64,000 nucleotides of DNA from Candidatus Bathyarchaeota archaeon A05DMB-2 (GCA_018475625.1 JAAKEZ010000007.1:1-64000); one strand, 5' to 3'. Counted from the first letter of the stretch, positions 51,247-62,066 are shown. A program made the numbers and translations. Notes: a model not told the origin generated them from the sequence alone.

Positions 51247-51750
51247 ATGTGGAGCAACATCAAAAAATACTTCGAAGAATACCCCGAACGCCTCAAAGTA
51301 GCCCGCGTTCTCGTCGAAAACGGACTAAGCGCAAACGGCAACAAAATCTGCCTAAACCAAATCGAAATCCCACCCGTGCGCATAGCCCGCGTTGCAGGAG
51401 TTGACCGAAGAACAGTAAACGAAACATTACGCATGATTCAAGCCAACCGCGAACTTAGACTAATTTTCGAAGAGATACGACCCGCAGGACACTCGCTCAA
51501 AGAAATCGCCAAGCACCTGAACCTAGGCGTTGTGGAAATAACTCCAGTCGATGCGAAAGGACTCGGCATCTTGGCGAACTCAGCCATGCTCCTCACCAAA
51601 GCAGGCTTAAGCATCCGACAAGCAATCGTGGATGACCCCGAACTGTCGCCCGAGCCAAAACTCACACTAATCGTTGAGAAAAAAATTCCAGGCGAACTGA
51701 TCCCGGAGCTACTGAAAATCAGCGGTGTAGCCAAAGTCTCGGTCTATTAG
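51247..51750 (+). CDS. trpY: TrpY-like tryptophan regulator with ACT-type domain
   Basis: A 167-residue regulator: N-terminal helix-turn-helix (about 5-70, PPVRIARVAGVDRRTVNETL) and a C-terminal ACT-like domain (LTLIVEKKIPGELIPELLKI to the end) for amino acid sensing. In methanogens TrpY represses trp genes, including trpB2, by binding TRP boxes. Here it is divergent from trpB2 and its promoter carries two TGTACA boxes, so the assignment rests on fold, operator and neighbour together. AGGGA precedes the ATG. Confidence 0.85.
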   Translation: MWSNIKKYFEEYPERLKVARVLVENGLSANGNKICLNQIEIPPVRIARVAGVDRRTVNETLRMIQANRELRLIFEEIRPAGHSLKEIAKHLNLGVVEITPVDAKGLGILANSAMLLTKAGLSIRQAIVDDPELSPEPKLTLIVEKKIPGELIPELLKISGVAKVSVY

Positions 51751-51835
51751 CTTAAACTCTCCCGGCAAAGCCCCCGATAGATTGAAACCTCCATCAAAAC
51801 AAATTCGTTGCTTTGTTGCTTATCCTGTAGGTTAA

Positions 51836-53182
51836 TTAGGCTCTTATCGTTTTTCTCTTTCGTCTTATGTAGAACGCTGTTCCTATCATAATCACTACGG
51901 ATATGACTAAGCTTATTCCCAGATACATAGCGAAGATTTGACTTGATAACCCTTGTTGTATTTCCAGATTTCCGTATGGATTCATGAGCGGGTATCTATC
52001 TGTGTTATTGACGTATATAATGCAAGGAGTATCGCTTATGCCATCTTTGTTGCTATCTAAGCCATTGAAACTACTCCAGTAGTTGCCCTCTTTGCCATTA
52101 TCCCAGTAGTTTATGTAGCTAGGCGCTCCTATGAAAACGTCTTGTACATTATTTAGGAAATTATTATGGTATATCGTGTTATTTTCAACAATCCAGGAGC
52201 CGTTAATATCTTCTCCGAGATTGATTGTGACTCCGTATTTACTGTTAGCTATGATGTTTTCATAAATCATATTATTTATACCAATGTTAAAGGAAATTCC
52301 TGATTGAGTGAAGTTGTCTATCTTGTTTCCTGAGATGATGCAGCTTGAACCGCCTGAAGAATTTTCGTTATTGTCAGAATATTTGCCTCCAATTACGATT
52401 CCCTCGATGCCGTTAGTCATAGTGTTGTTCGAAATTCTTGTTGAATTCGAGGCTACCCATACAGGAGTATAAACCTCAGCAAAACTATTTCTTGTAATCA
52501 TGCCAAATAGACCAGAATGAATTTGGATTCCAGCTACGGCGTTTGTTATAGTGTTTTCAGCGATAGAGTAATTTAATATTTGGTCAAACGTTTTTGGGTA
52601 GATATCTAAAGCCTTATCTGCATTGACCACGGTATTTCCACGGATAGTAATGTTATTGCAAGCTTCCAAGGTTATAGCGGTCGACCTAATGTTGTTGATG
52701 CTGTTGTCGTCAATAATAATACTTGAGCAATTTTGCACTACAATGCCTTCCCTGAATTTTTCGATATTTACATTTTTGATGGTCACATTGTTTCTTCCAT
52801 TTAGGTATATTCCTTGATTTCCAAAGATAGTGCTGCCTTCAGCAAAGCCTACAAGAGAGTGCCTTGTGCCATCTATTACGATGTTATCTTTCTGGATTTC
52901 AATAGTGTAATTAATTACGTCGCCAGTAAAAAAATAAACATCTCCGATTCGCATGATAGATGCATTAATGGGGGAGACAATTCCGTTAGCATCAATAATT
53001 ATTCGTGACAAGGGTGCTGAAATGTATACATTAAAATGAAACTGAGATGGTCGTGGAGATATTTCTTGGTCAGGGATGATGTAATAGCTTATTCCAACTA
53101 GCAAAACTGCTAGTAAAATAGCGAGAATTGCCGCCGCAGCCAGCTTTAGCGTTTGTCTAATCATATTTTTCCAAACTCGCAT
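51836..53182 (-). CDS. Surface parallel beta-helix protein (NosD-like)
   Basis: A 448-residue protein with an N-terminal membrane segment (about 12-33, LAAAAILAILLAVLLVGISY), a long right-handed parallel beta-helix (about 80-390) built from Asn-rich turns (SIIIDDNSINNIRSTAITLE, ITRNSFAEVYTPVWVASNST) and a C-terminal membrane helix (IFAMYLGISLVISVVIMIGT) with RRKRK. The C-terminal YINYWDNGKEGNYWSSFNGL motif is common at the end of NosD or S-layer beta-helix proteins. It probably binds glycans or other surface ligands. Confidence 0.8.
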   Translation of the reverse strand: MRVWKNMIRQTLKLAAAAILAILLAVLLVGISYYIIPDQEISPRPSQFHFNVYISAPLSRIIIDANGIVSPINASIMRIGDVYFFTGDVINYTIEIQKDNIVIDGTRHSLVGFAEGSTIFGNQGIYLNGRNNVTIKNVNIEKFREGIVVQNCSSIIIDDNSINNIRSTAITLEACNNITIRGNTVVNADKALDIYPKTFDQILNYSIAENTITNAVAGIQIHSGLFGMITRNSFAEVYTPVWVASNSTRISNNTMTNGIEGIVIGGKYSDNNENSSGGSSCIISGNKIDNFTQSGISFNIGINNMIYENIIANSKYGVTINLGEDINGSWIVENNTIYHNNFLNNVQDVFIGAPSYINYWDNGKEGNYWSSFNGLDSNKDGISDTPCIIYVNNTDRYPLMNPYGNLEIQQGLSSQIFAMYLGISLVISVVIMIGTAFYIRRKRKTIRA

Positions 53183-53228
53183 GTTACATTTATTGAGGCG
53201 TTTTATTTAATACTATATTTTCGAAAAT

Positions 53229-53287
53229 TGTTCTAATGTTTAGAAATATATGTCCTAATCTTTCGAACAACTGTCCTAAAGTCTAGA
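53229..53287 (+). promoter_or_regulatory. Three 16-base direct repeats, operator array
   Basis: TGTTCTAATGTTTAGA (53229-53244), TGTCCTAATCTTTCGA (53251-53266) and TGTCCTAAAGTCTAGA (53272-53287): starts are 22 and 21 bases apart, two helical turns. Each unit is itself a weak dyad (TYCTAA, then TTMGAA). The array ends just before a TATA-like CTAAATATTTTTG (53289-53301) of the secreted-protein gene at 53347, so it looks like an activator or repressor array on one DNA face. Confidence 0.7.
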
Positions 53288-53346
53288 GCTAAATATTTTT
53301 GAAACTTAGATGAGCACGCCAAAAATGAAAAAAGAGGAAAACGAAA

Positions 53347-54564
53347 ATGAAAAAATCAATGCTGAAAATGAGCACAATATTACTGGCAAGTTTATTTGCA
53401 ATCTCCGCGACACAAATGCTTGGCGCAAACGCGACTGTTAATAACGTTGATGCTGTTCCCGCTTTGGGTCAAAAAATCCCGTTGTCAAACGACCAAATCA
53501 AAGCGACATGGCCGAATCTTCCAACCGCGAAACAAATATACGATAACGAAGTCTGTGTTGTGATAGACTTGCGCTACTGTGGAAAACAAGTATCATCAAT
53601 GGATGAAGCTTTTCCTGATCCAAATTCACCAACAGTCATTGATCTGGCTTCAACGATTGTCAACTGCACAACTACAATAGCAGATTATGTAAACGGCGGA
53701 GTAAGAGTTAACACTCCGCAAATCTGGTTACAATACGACAGCAATATATGGGTACAGGTGCCTTCGAAATATCTCCAAACCACTATGACACCAAATGGAG
53801 CAGTGGACCAGACAGGCTCAACATGGGCAGTAGGTATGTACGCTAACCCGCAACAAATTACAGGTTCCTATGATGTATGGGGAGTATGTACATTTGGTCA
53901 ATGGAATTGGGCAACTTTTGGGACTTCTGGAATGTATCTTGGAACCAACGTTCTAACAGTATGTTCAAACAACATTGGCTATCAGGAAGTGATGCAGTTA
54001 GACTCTGGAGGACGGAAAATTGTTTACAATGTATGGGATCTAAGTAGCGGACAACTGCTCGGTGCTGGAGGAACCAATTACATAACGAATGCAATTACAG
54101 GTAACCTCTACAACATGTACATACGATACACCACTGGTGCAGGATGGCAAATGTGGTGGAACCAGACATTATTTTGGACCATTACAGGCGATACTAGCAC
54201 GCGGGTAAGAACAGGAAATCAAACTAACGTTGTAGTTGAAAGCAACGACTTTACACCAAGTCATTTCAGTGGCTTTTCAACAAATGTAGGCGGAACTTAC
54301 ATTGGCTATCCTTTATGCGCTGCAGTTTACCTATTCAATGGCAATTGGAAACCATCAGCTACTGGCGATTATGCACCTGCTGGCTACACATACTTAGGTG
54401 GGACTATGCTAAATGGTATAGCTATTGGGACTCAAGCACCTCCAAATAACTGGGGATCTCTGAATATCGGACAAACAAGCAGTCTCAGAGAAAGGTTCAC
54501 AGTAGGTGCTGGGCTAACTCAGCGGAGCCACGGTTATACACTTTGGACATACGGCACAGTCTAA
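53347..54564 (+). CDS. Large secreted beta-rich protein
   Basis: A 405-residue exported protein with a signal peptide (about 1-28). The mature part is rich in Trp, Tyr, Asn and Gly (YTTGAGWQMWWNQTLFWTIT, then VYLFNGNWKPSATGDYAPAG), with many glycosylation sequons and paired Cys, and no membrane anchor. Reads like a beta-sandwich or lectin-like fold, perhaps carbohydrate-active, but I cannot name a family. It has its own TATA box and the operator array upstream. GAGG precedes the ATG. Confidence 0.75.
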   Translation: MKKSMLKMSTILLASLFAISATQMLGANATVNNVDAVPALGQKIPLSNDQIKATWPNLPTAKQIYDNEVCVVIDLRYCGKQVSSMDEAFPDPNSPTVIDLASTIVNCTTTIADYVNGGVRVNTPQIWLQYDSNIWVQVPSKYLQTTMTPNGAVDQTGSTWAVGMYANPQQITGSYDVWGVCTFGQWNWATFGTSGMYLGTNVLTVCSNNIGYQEVMQLDSGGRKIVYNVWDLSSGQLLGAGGTNYITNAITGNLYNMYIRYTTGAGWQMWWNQTLFWTITGDTSTRVRTGNQTNVVVESNDFTPSHFSGFSTNVGGTYIGYPLCAAVYLFNGNWKPSATGDYAPAGYTYLGGTMLNGIAIGTQAPPNNWGSLNIGQTSSLRERFTVGAGLTQRSHGYTLWTYGTV

Positions 54565-54681
54565 ATAGTCTACGCGCCAGATTTAGAAGACTCTAATTCC
54601 CTTTCTTTTTTTGGTGGATATTTCGTGTCCAAAAACTAAAACATATTTAACTATTTAATTAAACGGACAGGAGTGATTATC

Positions 54682-54855
54682 ATGAACAGGGGTTCTCAAA
54701 AACAAATTATTATAAGCTATCTATATACGTTAAGGCGCGCTTGTAGGATTCACCTTAGGAATGGCCAAATAGCGCCACAGCAAAACAGAAATGTCAGTTA
54801 CATATTTACAAGATTTGGGTCCAAGTCTAATTTAATTCCTCAAATCGACTATTAA
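54682..54855 (+). CDS. Small basic hypothetical protein
   Basis: A 57-residue protein from ATG 54682, five to eight bases after GGAGTGA, which supports real translation. It reads MNRGSQKQIIISYLYTLRRA, then a basic middle, ending FTRFGSKSNLIPQIDY. Its stop is 20 bases before the winged-helix membrane gene, so the two probably share a transcript. Function unknown. Confidence 0.5.
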   Translation: MNRGSQKQIIISYLYTLRRACRIHLRNGQIAPQQNRNVSYIFTRFGSKSNLIPQIDY

Positions 54856-54874
54856 ACAAGGAGACAAAATAGCA

Positions 54875-55297
54875 TTGAAAGATGAAAACCCTCTGCGTGT
54901 CTTAAGGGGGACCACTCTTGAAGTTTATCTTTTTTTAATTAAGGCAGGCAAACCTGTTGGGGTGAGAGAAATTCAAAGAGCCCTAAAATTAAGTAGTGCT
55001 TCAGTAGCAACTTATCACTTGGTTAAGTTGGAAGAGGCAGGGCTTCTGAGACAAGAAGAAGGAGGTTATACGGTTACCAAGGTAATTTTAAAAGATACTA
55101 TCAGAATCAGCCATTTTTTAATCCCGAGATATTTCTTTTATTCGGTTTTCACTGCATTAATCTTGATAATCGAACTTGTTTTTCTTAGACCATCTGTGAT
55201 TGATCGAGGATACTTTATTTATACAATTGCCACGGCGATATTGTTTTTGATCTTTTGTTTTGAAACTGTAAAGAAATGGCTTGAGGGGGGCTTGTGA
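54875..55297 (+). CDS. Winged-helix protein with two membrane helices
   Basis: A 140-residue protein starting at TTG 54875, after AAGGAGA. Residues about 8-80 form a winged helix (VYLFLIKAGKPVGVREIQRA, then SSASVATYHLVKLEEAGLLR), and about 92-135 form two membrane helices (ALILIIELVFL and FIYTIATAILFLIFCFE). Such membrane-tethered regulators are known in archaea, where the DNA-binding domain faces the cytoplasm. It lies downstream of the secreted-protein gene and may bind the repeats at 53229. Confidence 0.72.
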   Translation: MKDENPLRVLRGTTLEVYLFLIKAGKPVGVREIQRALKLSSASVATYHLVKLEEAGLLRQEEGGYTVTKVILKDTIRISHFLIPRYFFYSVFTALILIIELVFLRPSVIDRGYFIYTIATAILFLIFCFETVKKWLEGGL

Positions 55298-55412
55298 TTG
55301 GGATCATTATCGATTAAAGTTACGCCTCCATTCATATCAACATGCTGCTCCTAGAAAAATTTATATGGTAAATGTGTTTTGTTGTTGTTCGCACTAAGGA
55401 GGTTAACTTGAT

Positions 55413-57071
<1,659 letters not shown>

Positions 57072-57092
57072 AATACGTCTGGACAAGAAAAG

Positions 57093-57332
57093 GTGTCTGT
57101 AGGTCCTCCGAAAATCACTCGCTTTGAGAAAGCAAGGATAGTTGGAGCGAGGGCGCTTCAGATTTCTATGGGTGCGCCGATTCTTGTGGAAGTGGGCGAA
57201 AACATCTCAAATCCGATTGATATTGCCTTGAAAGAACTTGAAAGCGGCATCCTGCCCATCACCATCCGGAGAACGTTGCCTGACGGGACCTTTCAGGATA
57301 TTCCGTTGAAGTGGCTACTCACAAAAAGCTAA
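57093..57332 (+). CDS. rpoK: RNA polymerase subunit K (Rpb6-like)
   Basis: A 79-residue Rpb6/omega-family subunit. The family core [20 protein letters not shown], then PILVE, is clear, and [20 protein letters not shown] follows. GTG start at 57093. It lies 21 bases after the thermosome gene and overlaps the end of the convergent gene by four bases. Confidence 0.93.
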   Translation: MSVGPPKITRFEKARIVGARALQISMGAPILVEVGENISNPIDIALKELESGILPITIRRTLPDGTFQDIPLKWLLTKS

Positions 57333-57811
57333 GCATCCCGAGTTTTCTTCAGTTTTTCTTCTGCTTCTTTTAGTGTGGCGCGGATTCTTCCCCAGTGAGC
57401 GCCCTGCCAGTACACGCTACCGCATTTGGGGCATTCCCAGAACTCGTTATAGTAACGGAAGGTTTTTTCTTCGACTTTGCCAGCCAGCTTCTCCTTGGGT
57501 ACCGCCCTGATTTGGGTGTTGCATTTTGGGCAGCGTGATAGTTTCAGGTCTATGTGCAAGGGGATGCCAAAGCGTTTGGCGAGTTCCCCCAGTTTTTCGG
57601 CTTCTGTTTTGCCCTCCACGTAGAAGGCGTCGATGTTCTTGGCTGTGGCGCGTTGGTAAAGCTCCAAATCTCTTGTGAGCAGAACACGCTGCTCTTCTTT
57701 GGCTTTCGCTATAAGCTCAGAATCATCCAGCTTGAAGTATTCCACGTCTTGTCCGAGCATGCGAAGCCACCGGGTGAGTTTTCCCAGCATGCCGTCCGCG
57801 ATGAACTTCAC
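57329..57811 (-). CDS. Mut7-C RNase domain protein with zinc ribbon
   Basis: A 160-residue PIN-type nuclease of the Mut7-C family. The N-terminus [20 protein letters not shown] contains the first acidic residue, [12 protein letters not shown] the second, and two CxxC pairs (CPKCNTQI and CPKCGSVYW) make a C-terminal zinc ribbon. Acts on RNA in this family, by inference. It overlaps the downstream gene (pyrC) by four bases. Confidence 0.85.
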   Translation of the reverse strand: MKFIADGMLGKLTRWLRMLGQDVEYFKLDDSELIAKAKEEQRVLLTRDLELYQRATAKNIDAFYVEGKTEAEKLGELAKRFGIPLHIDLKLSRCPKCNTQIRAVPKEKLAGKVEEKTFRYYNEFWECPKCGSVYWQGAHWGRIRATLKEAEEKLKKTRDA

Positions 57812-59154
57812 GCGCGGTCTCCTCGGATTACCTCGCCGCTTCCAGGTTTTGCCACGATTTCGCCGTCATCCATGACCAGCAACCCGTTGACGTAGGTTTT
57901 GACTGGTTTACCTTGGACTTCCCAGCCGTCGTAGGGTGAGTACTTAGCTTTCGAATGAAACTTCGAAGCGTCTATCTTGAATTTACGGTTAAAATCTACA
58001 ACTGTCAGGTCCGCTTTTTGTCCCTGCTCCAAGGTGCCGCGGTCTTTTAGGCGAAAAATTTCAGCGGGTTTTTCGGCGAGCAAGTGAACGACCTGTTCTA
58101 GCGACACTCGGTTCTTCTTTACCATCGTCAACATCAAGGGCAACGTTGTTTCGAGGCCTGGTACGCCGACTTTCACGTCCCAGACGCTGCCGGCGGACTT
58201 CTCGTCCAACGTGTGAGGTGCATGGTCAGAGCCTATGACGTCAACCCAGCCGTCGGCTATGCCTTTCCAGAGGGCTTCGATGTGGTTTGGGCTGCGGAGC
58301 GGCGGCATCATAATAAGCATCGACCCCCCGCGCGTTGCGTCAACGTTTGAAAGCAGCAGATGGTTAGGTGTCACTTCACAGGTCACCGTACTGCCGTGTT
58401 TTTTTGCTTCGGCTATGGCGTTTAAGCCCTGTTCGGTGGTTACATGGCAGAAGTGCAAATGTACGCTTGTTTGCGCGGCTATTTTCAGCAAGCGTTCTAC
58501 AGCTTTGAGTTCCACCTCTTCCGAGTGTGCCTTCAGGAAGGCAGCAGCGTCGTTGTGTTTGGCTTGTTTCAGTTTGGCTTCATTAGCCGTCAGCAAGGCT
58601 CTGTCTTCTGCGTGCATCGCCACTGGAACATTCAACTTTCCTGCTTTGGCGAATGCGTCTTGCAGGGCTTGATCATTGTCGATGTTTAATCCGCCGACTT
58701 GGCAAGCCATGAAAAGCTTGAAGGCTGCGGCGCCCTGAGCCACGATGTCCTCAATCTCAGTCAGGCTGGTTGGAAATTCGGAGTAGAATCCGACATTTAC
58801 GAGAATTTTTCTGGCGGCGATTTGCACGCGGTTCCGCAAAGTCTCGGAGCTCATCGTCACCGGAGCGTTGTTGGGCATATCCAGAACTGTCGTTAAGCCG
58901 CCTGCAGCAGCTGCTGCAGTTCCCGTAAAAAAGTCTTCCTTATATGATTTCCCTTCATCACGAAGGTGCACGTGAACGTCTATCAAGCCCGGCAAGACTA
59001 AGAGGTTATGGAGATTTGTTTTCTCGTCGGCTTTCGGCATCTGCGTCTCCTTGCCGATTTTGTAGATTCTGCCATCCTCAAGGGCTATGCTGCAGTCAAC
59101 TATCCTGTTATGCCAGTATGCCTTCGCGTTTGTCAGCACAAAATCGACAATCAA
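57808..59154 (-). CDS. pyrC: Dihydroorotase
   Basis: A 448-residue amidohydrolase of the dihydroorotase type I group (third step of pyrimidine synthesis). Metal ligands are visible as DVHVHLRDEG (about 61), the carbamylated-Lys region AFKLFMACQ (about 150), H in AMHAEDRAL and HFCHVTTEQG, and D in GSDHAPHT. Full length. Its ATG is 83 bases after the CBS gene's stop, on the same strand, so the CBS, dihydroorotase and Mut7-C genes may share a transcript. Hydantoinase-like activity cannot be excluded. Confidence 0.9.
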   Translation of the reverse strand: MIVDFVLTNAKAYWHNRIVDCSIALEDGRIYKIGKETQMPKADEKTNLHNLLVLPGLIDVHVHLRDEGKSYKEDFFTGTAAAAAGGLTTVLDMPNNAPVTMSSETLRNRVQIAARKILVNVGFYSEFPTSLTEIEDIVAQGAAAFKLFMACQVGGLNIDNDQALQDAFAKAGKLNVPVAMHAEDRALLTANEAKLKQAKHNDAAAFLKAHSEEVELKAVERLLKIAAQTSVHLHFCHVTTEQGLNAIAEAKKHGSTVTCEVTPNHLLLSNVDATRGGSMLIMMPPLRSPNHIEALWKGIADGWVDVIGSDHAPHTLDEKSAGSVWDVKVGVPGLETTLPLMLTMVKKNRVSLEQVVHLLAEKPAEIFRLKDRGTLEQGQKADLTVVDFNRKFKIDASKFHSKAKYSPYDGWEVQGKPVKTYVNGLLVMDDGEIVAKPGSGEVIRGDRA

Positions 59155-59237
59155 GTTTGAACGCGCTCACTGTTTAGGTGAATAGCGCGCGGAAAGTTAA
59201 AAAAGGTTTATTTTCGTATTGAAACCAATGATCAACG

Positions 59238-59822
59238 TTATTTCTCGCCTTCTAGTTCTATGCGGCAGTCTTCGCACAGGTTTTGCCCGTTGACATCTTT
59301 CAGGTTTTCAGAGTACACGCCGCAGCGGTCGCAGTAGCCTGAGAGAGGCATCTCTTCCTCTTCCGCTTCCTCCGCGCCAGTTTCGCTTTCTATGCGTGTT
59401 CGTTCCTGAATTATCTCTATCAACTCGGGCATTACGCCAAGAATGTCTTTGCTTGAAATCACTCCGACCAGGTTGCCTTTGTAGAGCACAGCAAGTCTCC
59501 TGATGTCTAGGCGGCTCATCCTCCTCGCGGCGTCGCTAATGGTAGCGTCGGGTTCTATGGTGACCAGAGGGTAAGTCATAATGTCTTTTGCCTTTACAGC
59601 GTCAGGTTTGAGGTTTTTCGACAAGACCCTTTTAACCAAGTCTCTTTCTGTGATTATTCCGAGGGGTTTTCCAGCCTTGTTCGTTACTATTACGCAGCCT
59701 AAATTGTTCTCATCCATGAGCTTAGCAACCTTGTTTGAAGTTTCATCCTCGTCTAAGGTTAACACTGGGCTACTCATGGCATCTCTGACCAGCATTCTTG
59801 TTCTTAATCCAATTTCAGCCAT
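59238..59822 (-). CDS. Double CBS-domain protein with zinc ribbon
   Basis: A 194-residue protein: CBS1 about 10-65 (MSSPVLTLDEDETSNKVAKL), CBS2 about 80-135 (DIMTYPLVTIEPDATISDAA), an acidic linker, and a zinc ribbon with CxxC pairs (CDRCGVYSENL, CEDCRIEL). CBS pairs bind adenosine nucleotides and act as energy sensors; the ribbon may bind nucleic acid or protein. Divergent from the DUF4438 gene. Confidence 0.88.
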   Translation of the reverse strand: MAEIGLRTRMLVRDAMSSPVLTLDEDETSNKVAKLMDENNLGCVIVTNKAGKPLGIITERDLVKRVLSKNLKPDAVKAKDIMTYPLVTIEPDATISDAARRMSRLDIRRLAVLYKGNLVGVISSKDILGVMPELIEIIQERTRIESETGAEEAEEEEMPLSGYCDRCGVYSENLKDVNGQNLCEDCRIELEGEK

Positions 59823-59990
59823 TTCTCAGAACCACTCCCAGCATGCTAAGTTGGTTTTGACAAGTCAACAATAAGAACCGCTGAATTTAAGAGTTACCTA
59901 AATCCAAACTGCTCGCGGTGACGCTTAAAATTGGTGCCGTGCAAGTTTATTAGCTTCTGCCAAGTAAACAGCATGGATGAGGAATAGCTG

Positions 59991-60878
59991 ATGTTAAGAA
60001 CAAATGCAGATAAACTCGTGAGGATTTCGGTCATGGGAGAAGTCGCCAGCCCAACGCTTAGGTCAGTTTACAATGTTTCAGCCACTGGAACGCCATCAGT
60101 TTTGCCGGGAGTAGGAGGAATAACGTACAACATCAGAGTCGGAGACCCTGCATGCGGCTGGGAAGCCGACCACGTAGAACCCGGCGTCAGCGCGGAAAAC
60201 AAGGAAAACGACCCGCGGAGCGGACAAGCAGCCAACACCGCCTTTAACGTGCTTTCATGCATCGGGAACGAAGCGATAGTCGTTACTGGCGAAGCGAAGG
60301 GTGCCAAAGGCGTCGTCACAGGCAAACACGGCGGAATAGAACACGTCCTTGTTGATTTTCCGCCAGAAACCTTGGATAAACTGTTGCATGGCGACAAGAT
60401 TCTCGTAAAAGCCTTTGGGGTGGGCTTGAAACTGCTGGATTTTCCAGAGATAAAGGTGATGAACACAGACCCGCGTCTTCTGGAGGCAATTAATCCCACA
60501 GCTAGCGGCGATAGGCTTGGGGTTCGTGTGACACATATGGTTCCCGCAGCCATAATGGGATCAGGACTGGGTTCCAACCACGTACATTCAGGAGATTACG
60601 ACATCCAACTCTTCGACGAAACCGTAATCGAACAATACGGGCTTGAGGAGCTACGCCTCGGCGATTTAGTAGCCATAATCGACGCAGACAACTCTTATGG
60701 AAGAATCTACAGGCAAGGCGCCGTTTCCGTAGGCATAGTGGTGCATACAAACTGCGTGACAGCTGGACACGGACCCGGAGTTACCACCCTGATGACGTCA
60801 CCAACGGGCAAAATCATGCCTGAAATAGATCCGAAAGCCAACATCGCTTTTCTCCTGAAGCTGAGGGCAGATATATAA
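59991..60878 (+). CDS. DUF4438-family protein
   Basis: A 295-residue protein of the DUF4438 group: SVLPGVGGITYNIRVGDPAC near residue 37, SAENKENDPRSGQAANTAFN, and GSNHVHSGDYDIQL are typical of this archaeal and thermophile-bacterial family. The Gly-rich, acidic composition suggests a metal-assisted enzyme, but no activity is known. ATG 59991. Confidence 0.8.
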   Translation: MLRTNADKLVRISVMGEVASPTLRSVYNVSATGTPSVLPGVGGITYNIRVGDPACGWEADHVEPGVSAENKENDPRSGQAANTAFNVLSCIGNEAIVVTGEAKGAKGVVTGKHGGIEHVLVDFPPETLDKLLHGDKILVKAFGVGLKLLDFPEIKVMNTDPRLLEAINPTASGDRLGVRVTHMVPAAIMGSGLGSNHVHSGDYDIQLFDETVIEQYGLEELRLGDLVAIIDADNSYGRIYRQGAVSVGIVVHTNCVTAGHGPGVTTLMTSPTGKIMPEIDPKANIAFLLKLRADI

Positions 60879-60931
60879 GTTAGTGAAGTAACTAAATTGG
60901 AATGGCGAAGAGCCAAAGAGGTCAAAAATAA

Positions 60932-61222
60932 TTGCCATTCAAGCGAAAAAGCCGTGGAAGATCAAAAGGAAGCAAAGGAAGCAGCGGTCTCGTACAATGC
61001 GCCAATTGTGGATCGATGGTGCCGCGCGACAAAGCCAAGAAATCCACGCGCCGAGTGTCCTTCGTCGAACCTCAATTAGCCAAGGAACTTCGACAGAAAG
61101 GAACTTACCTATCTTCTTGGGTAGACACCAAATACTACTGCATTTCCTGCGCGGTACACCGAGGAATCGTTAAAGTGAGAGCTGAAAACGAAAGGCACTC
61201 ACGTTACAGAAAACGATACTAG
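60932..61222 (+). CDS. rps26e: 30S ribosomal protein S26e
   Basis: A 96-residue ribosomal protein starting at TTG 60932 (AGAGGT upstream). It has a basic Gly-rich N-terminus (KRKSRGRSKGSKGSS), a zinc-binding CANC (residues about 24-27) and CISC (about 73-76), with HRGIVKVRAENERH near the end. S26e is restricted to eukaryotes and TACK/Asgard archaea, so it is a useful lineage clue. Overlaps the convergent phosphatidyltransferase gene by four bases. Confidence 0.93.
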   Translation: MPFKRKSRGRSKGSKGSSGLVQCANCGSMVPRDKAKKSTRRVSFVEPQLAKELRQKGTYLSSWVDTKYYCISCAVHRGIVKVRAENERHSRYRKRY

Positions 61223-61833
61223 GTCGCCGGATTATCCGCTTTTTTCTTCAACGAATTGTAAACGTGAAGTCCCCTCTGCAGAACCGTAAGGTTCGAGAGA
61301 ATCGCAAGCAGGATAATCCCCCAGTTCAAGGCTGGAAGCCAAAAAATCGCGATTAAACTTGCCGCAGCGAGAATCAACATGCGCTCGGCCCTTTCAGCTA
61401 AGCCCACAGACTCCATCTTAATTCCTGCTGCCTCGGCTCTTGCGCGGCTATAGCTTACCAGTAAAGCACCCGCCAATGCAGCTAAGCCCCATTCAGGGTA
61501 GCACAATCCGCCGATGATAACGCTTCCGAATACGATGGCGTCAGCGTATCTGTCAAGAAGAGAATCGAAAAAGCCACCGAATATGGAAGCCTGGTTGTAA
61601 TTACGTGCCAGTATACCGTCTAACGTGTCGCAGAAGCCCGAAGCCAAAAGCAGAAGCGTAGCCAACAGAAGCAGCAAAGGCTGTCTTAGCGCCAACGCGT
61701 AAGCGGCGGCGGAAAAAAGAGAAAGAGCCAAACCAATGGCGCTCACCGTATTGGGAGTTAATCCTAACCTATGCGCGGCTTCAGCTTCAGAAGTCAACAT
61801 CTCTTGGACTTTTTTCTTCAGCCTCGTTAGCAA
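61219..61833 (-). CDS. CDP-alcohol phosphatidyltransferase (archaetidylinositol phosphate synthase-like)
   Basis: A 204-residue membrane enzyme with five to six helices. The CDP-alcohol motif is complete: CDTLDGILARNYNQASIFGG, then FFDSLLDRYAD. In archaea this family attaches inositol phosphate or other head groups to ether lipids. Whether it makes archaetidylinositol phosphate is likely from similarity but unproven. With the tes-like gene it is a second ether-lipid function in the window. Confidence 0.85.
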   Translation of the reverse strand: MLTRLKKKVQEMLTSEAEAAHRLGLTPNTVSAIGLALSLFSAAAYALALRQPLLLLLATLLLLASGFCDTLDGILARNYNQASIFGGFFDSLLDRYADAIVFGSVIIGGLCYPEWGLAALAGALLVSYSRARAEAAGIKMESVGLAERAERMLILAAASLIAIFWLPALNWGIILLAILSNLTVLQRGLHVYNSLKKKADNPAT

Positions 61834-62022
61834 TTCAAATCGTTAATTGTATGTCAAAACTTGATATTTAAGCTGGATTATGCGAGCCCGCATTTTTGAA
61901 GCAAAAAGGCTACTGAGCCCTTTAGAGAGCACGTTAACCAAGCTGAACCGTATAGTCTGCAGCGGCTGGAGCCCCGTTTTTTCAGTGGACTTATAAGGAA
62001 GTGGTAGGTTATTTAGGAGGCA

Positions 62023-62066
62023 GTAACGTTCTGCCGCGAACGGAACCGCATAAGCAGCAACGTTAC
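62023..62066 (+). promoter_or_regulatory. Inverted repeat in alba 5' leader
   Basis: GTAACGTTCTGC (62023-62034) and GCAGCAACGTTAC (62054-62066) pair over 12 bases with one unpaired base, around a 19-base loop. A TATA-like ACTTATAAGG (about 61988-61997) places the transcription start just before the first arm, so the structure would lie at the 5' end of the alba message. Confidence 0.55.
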
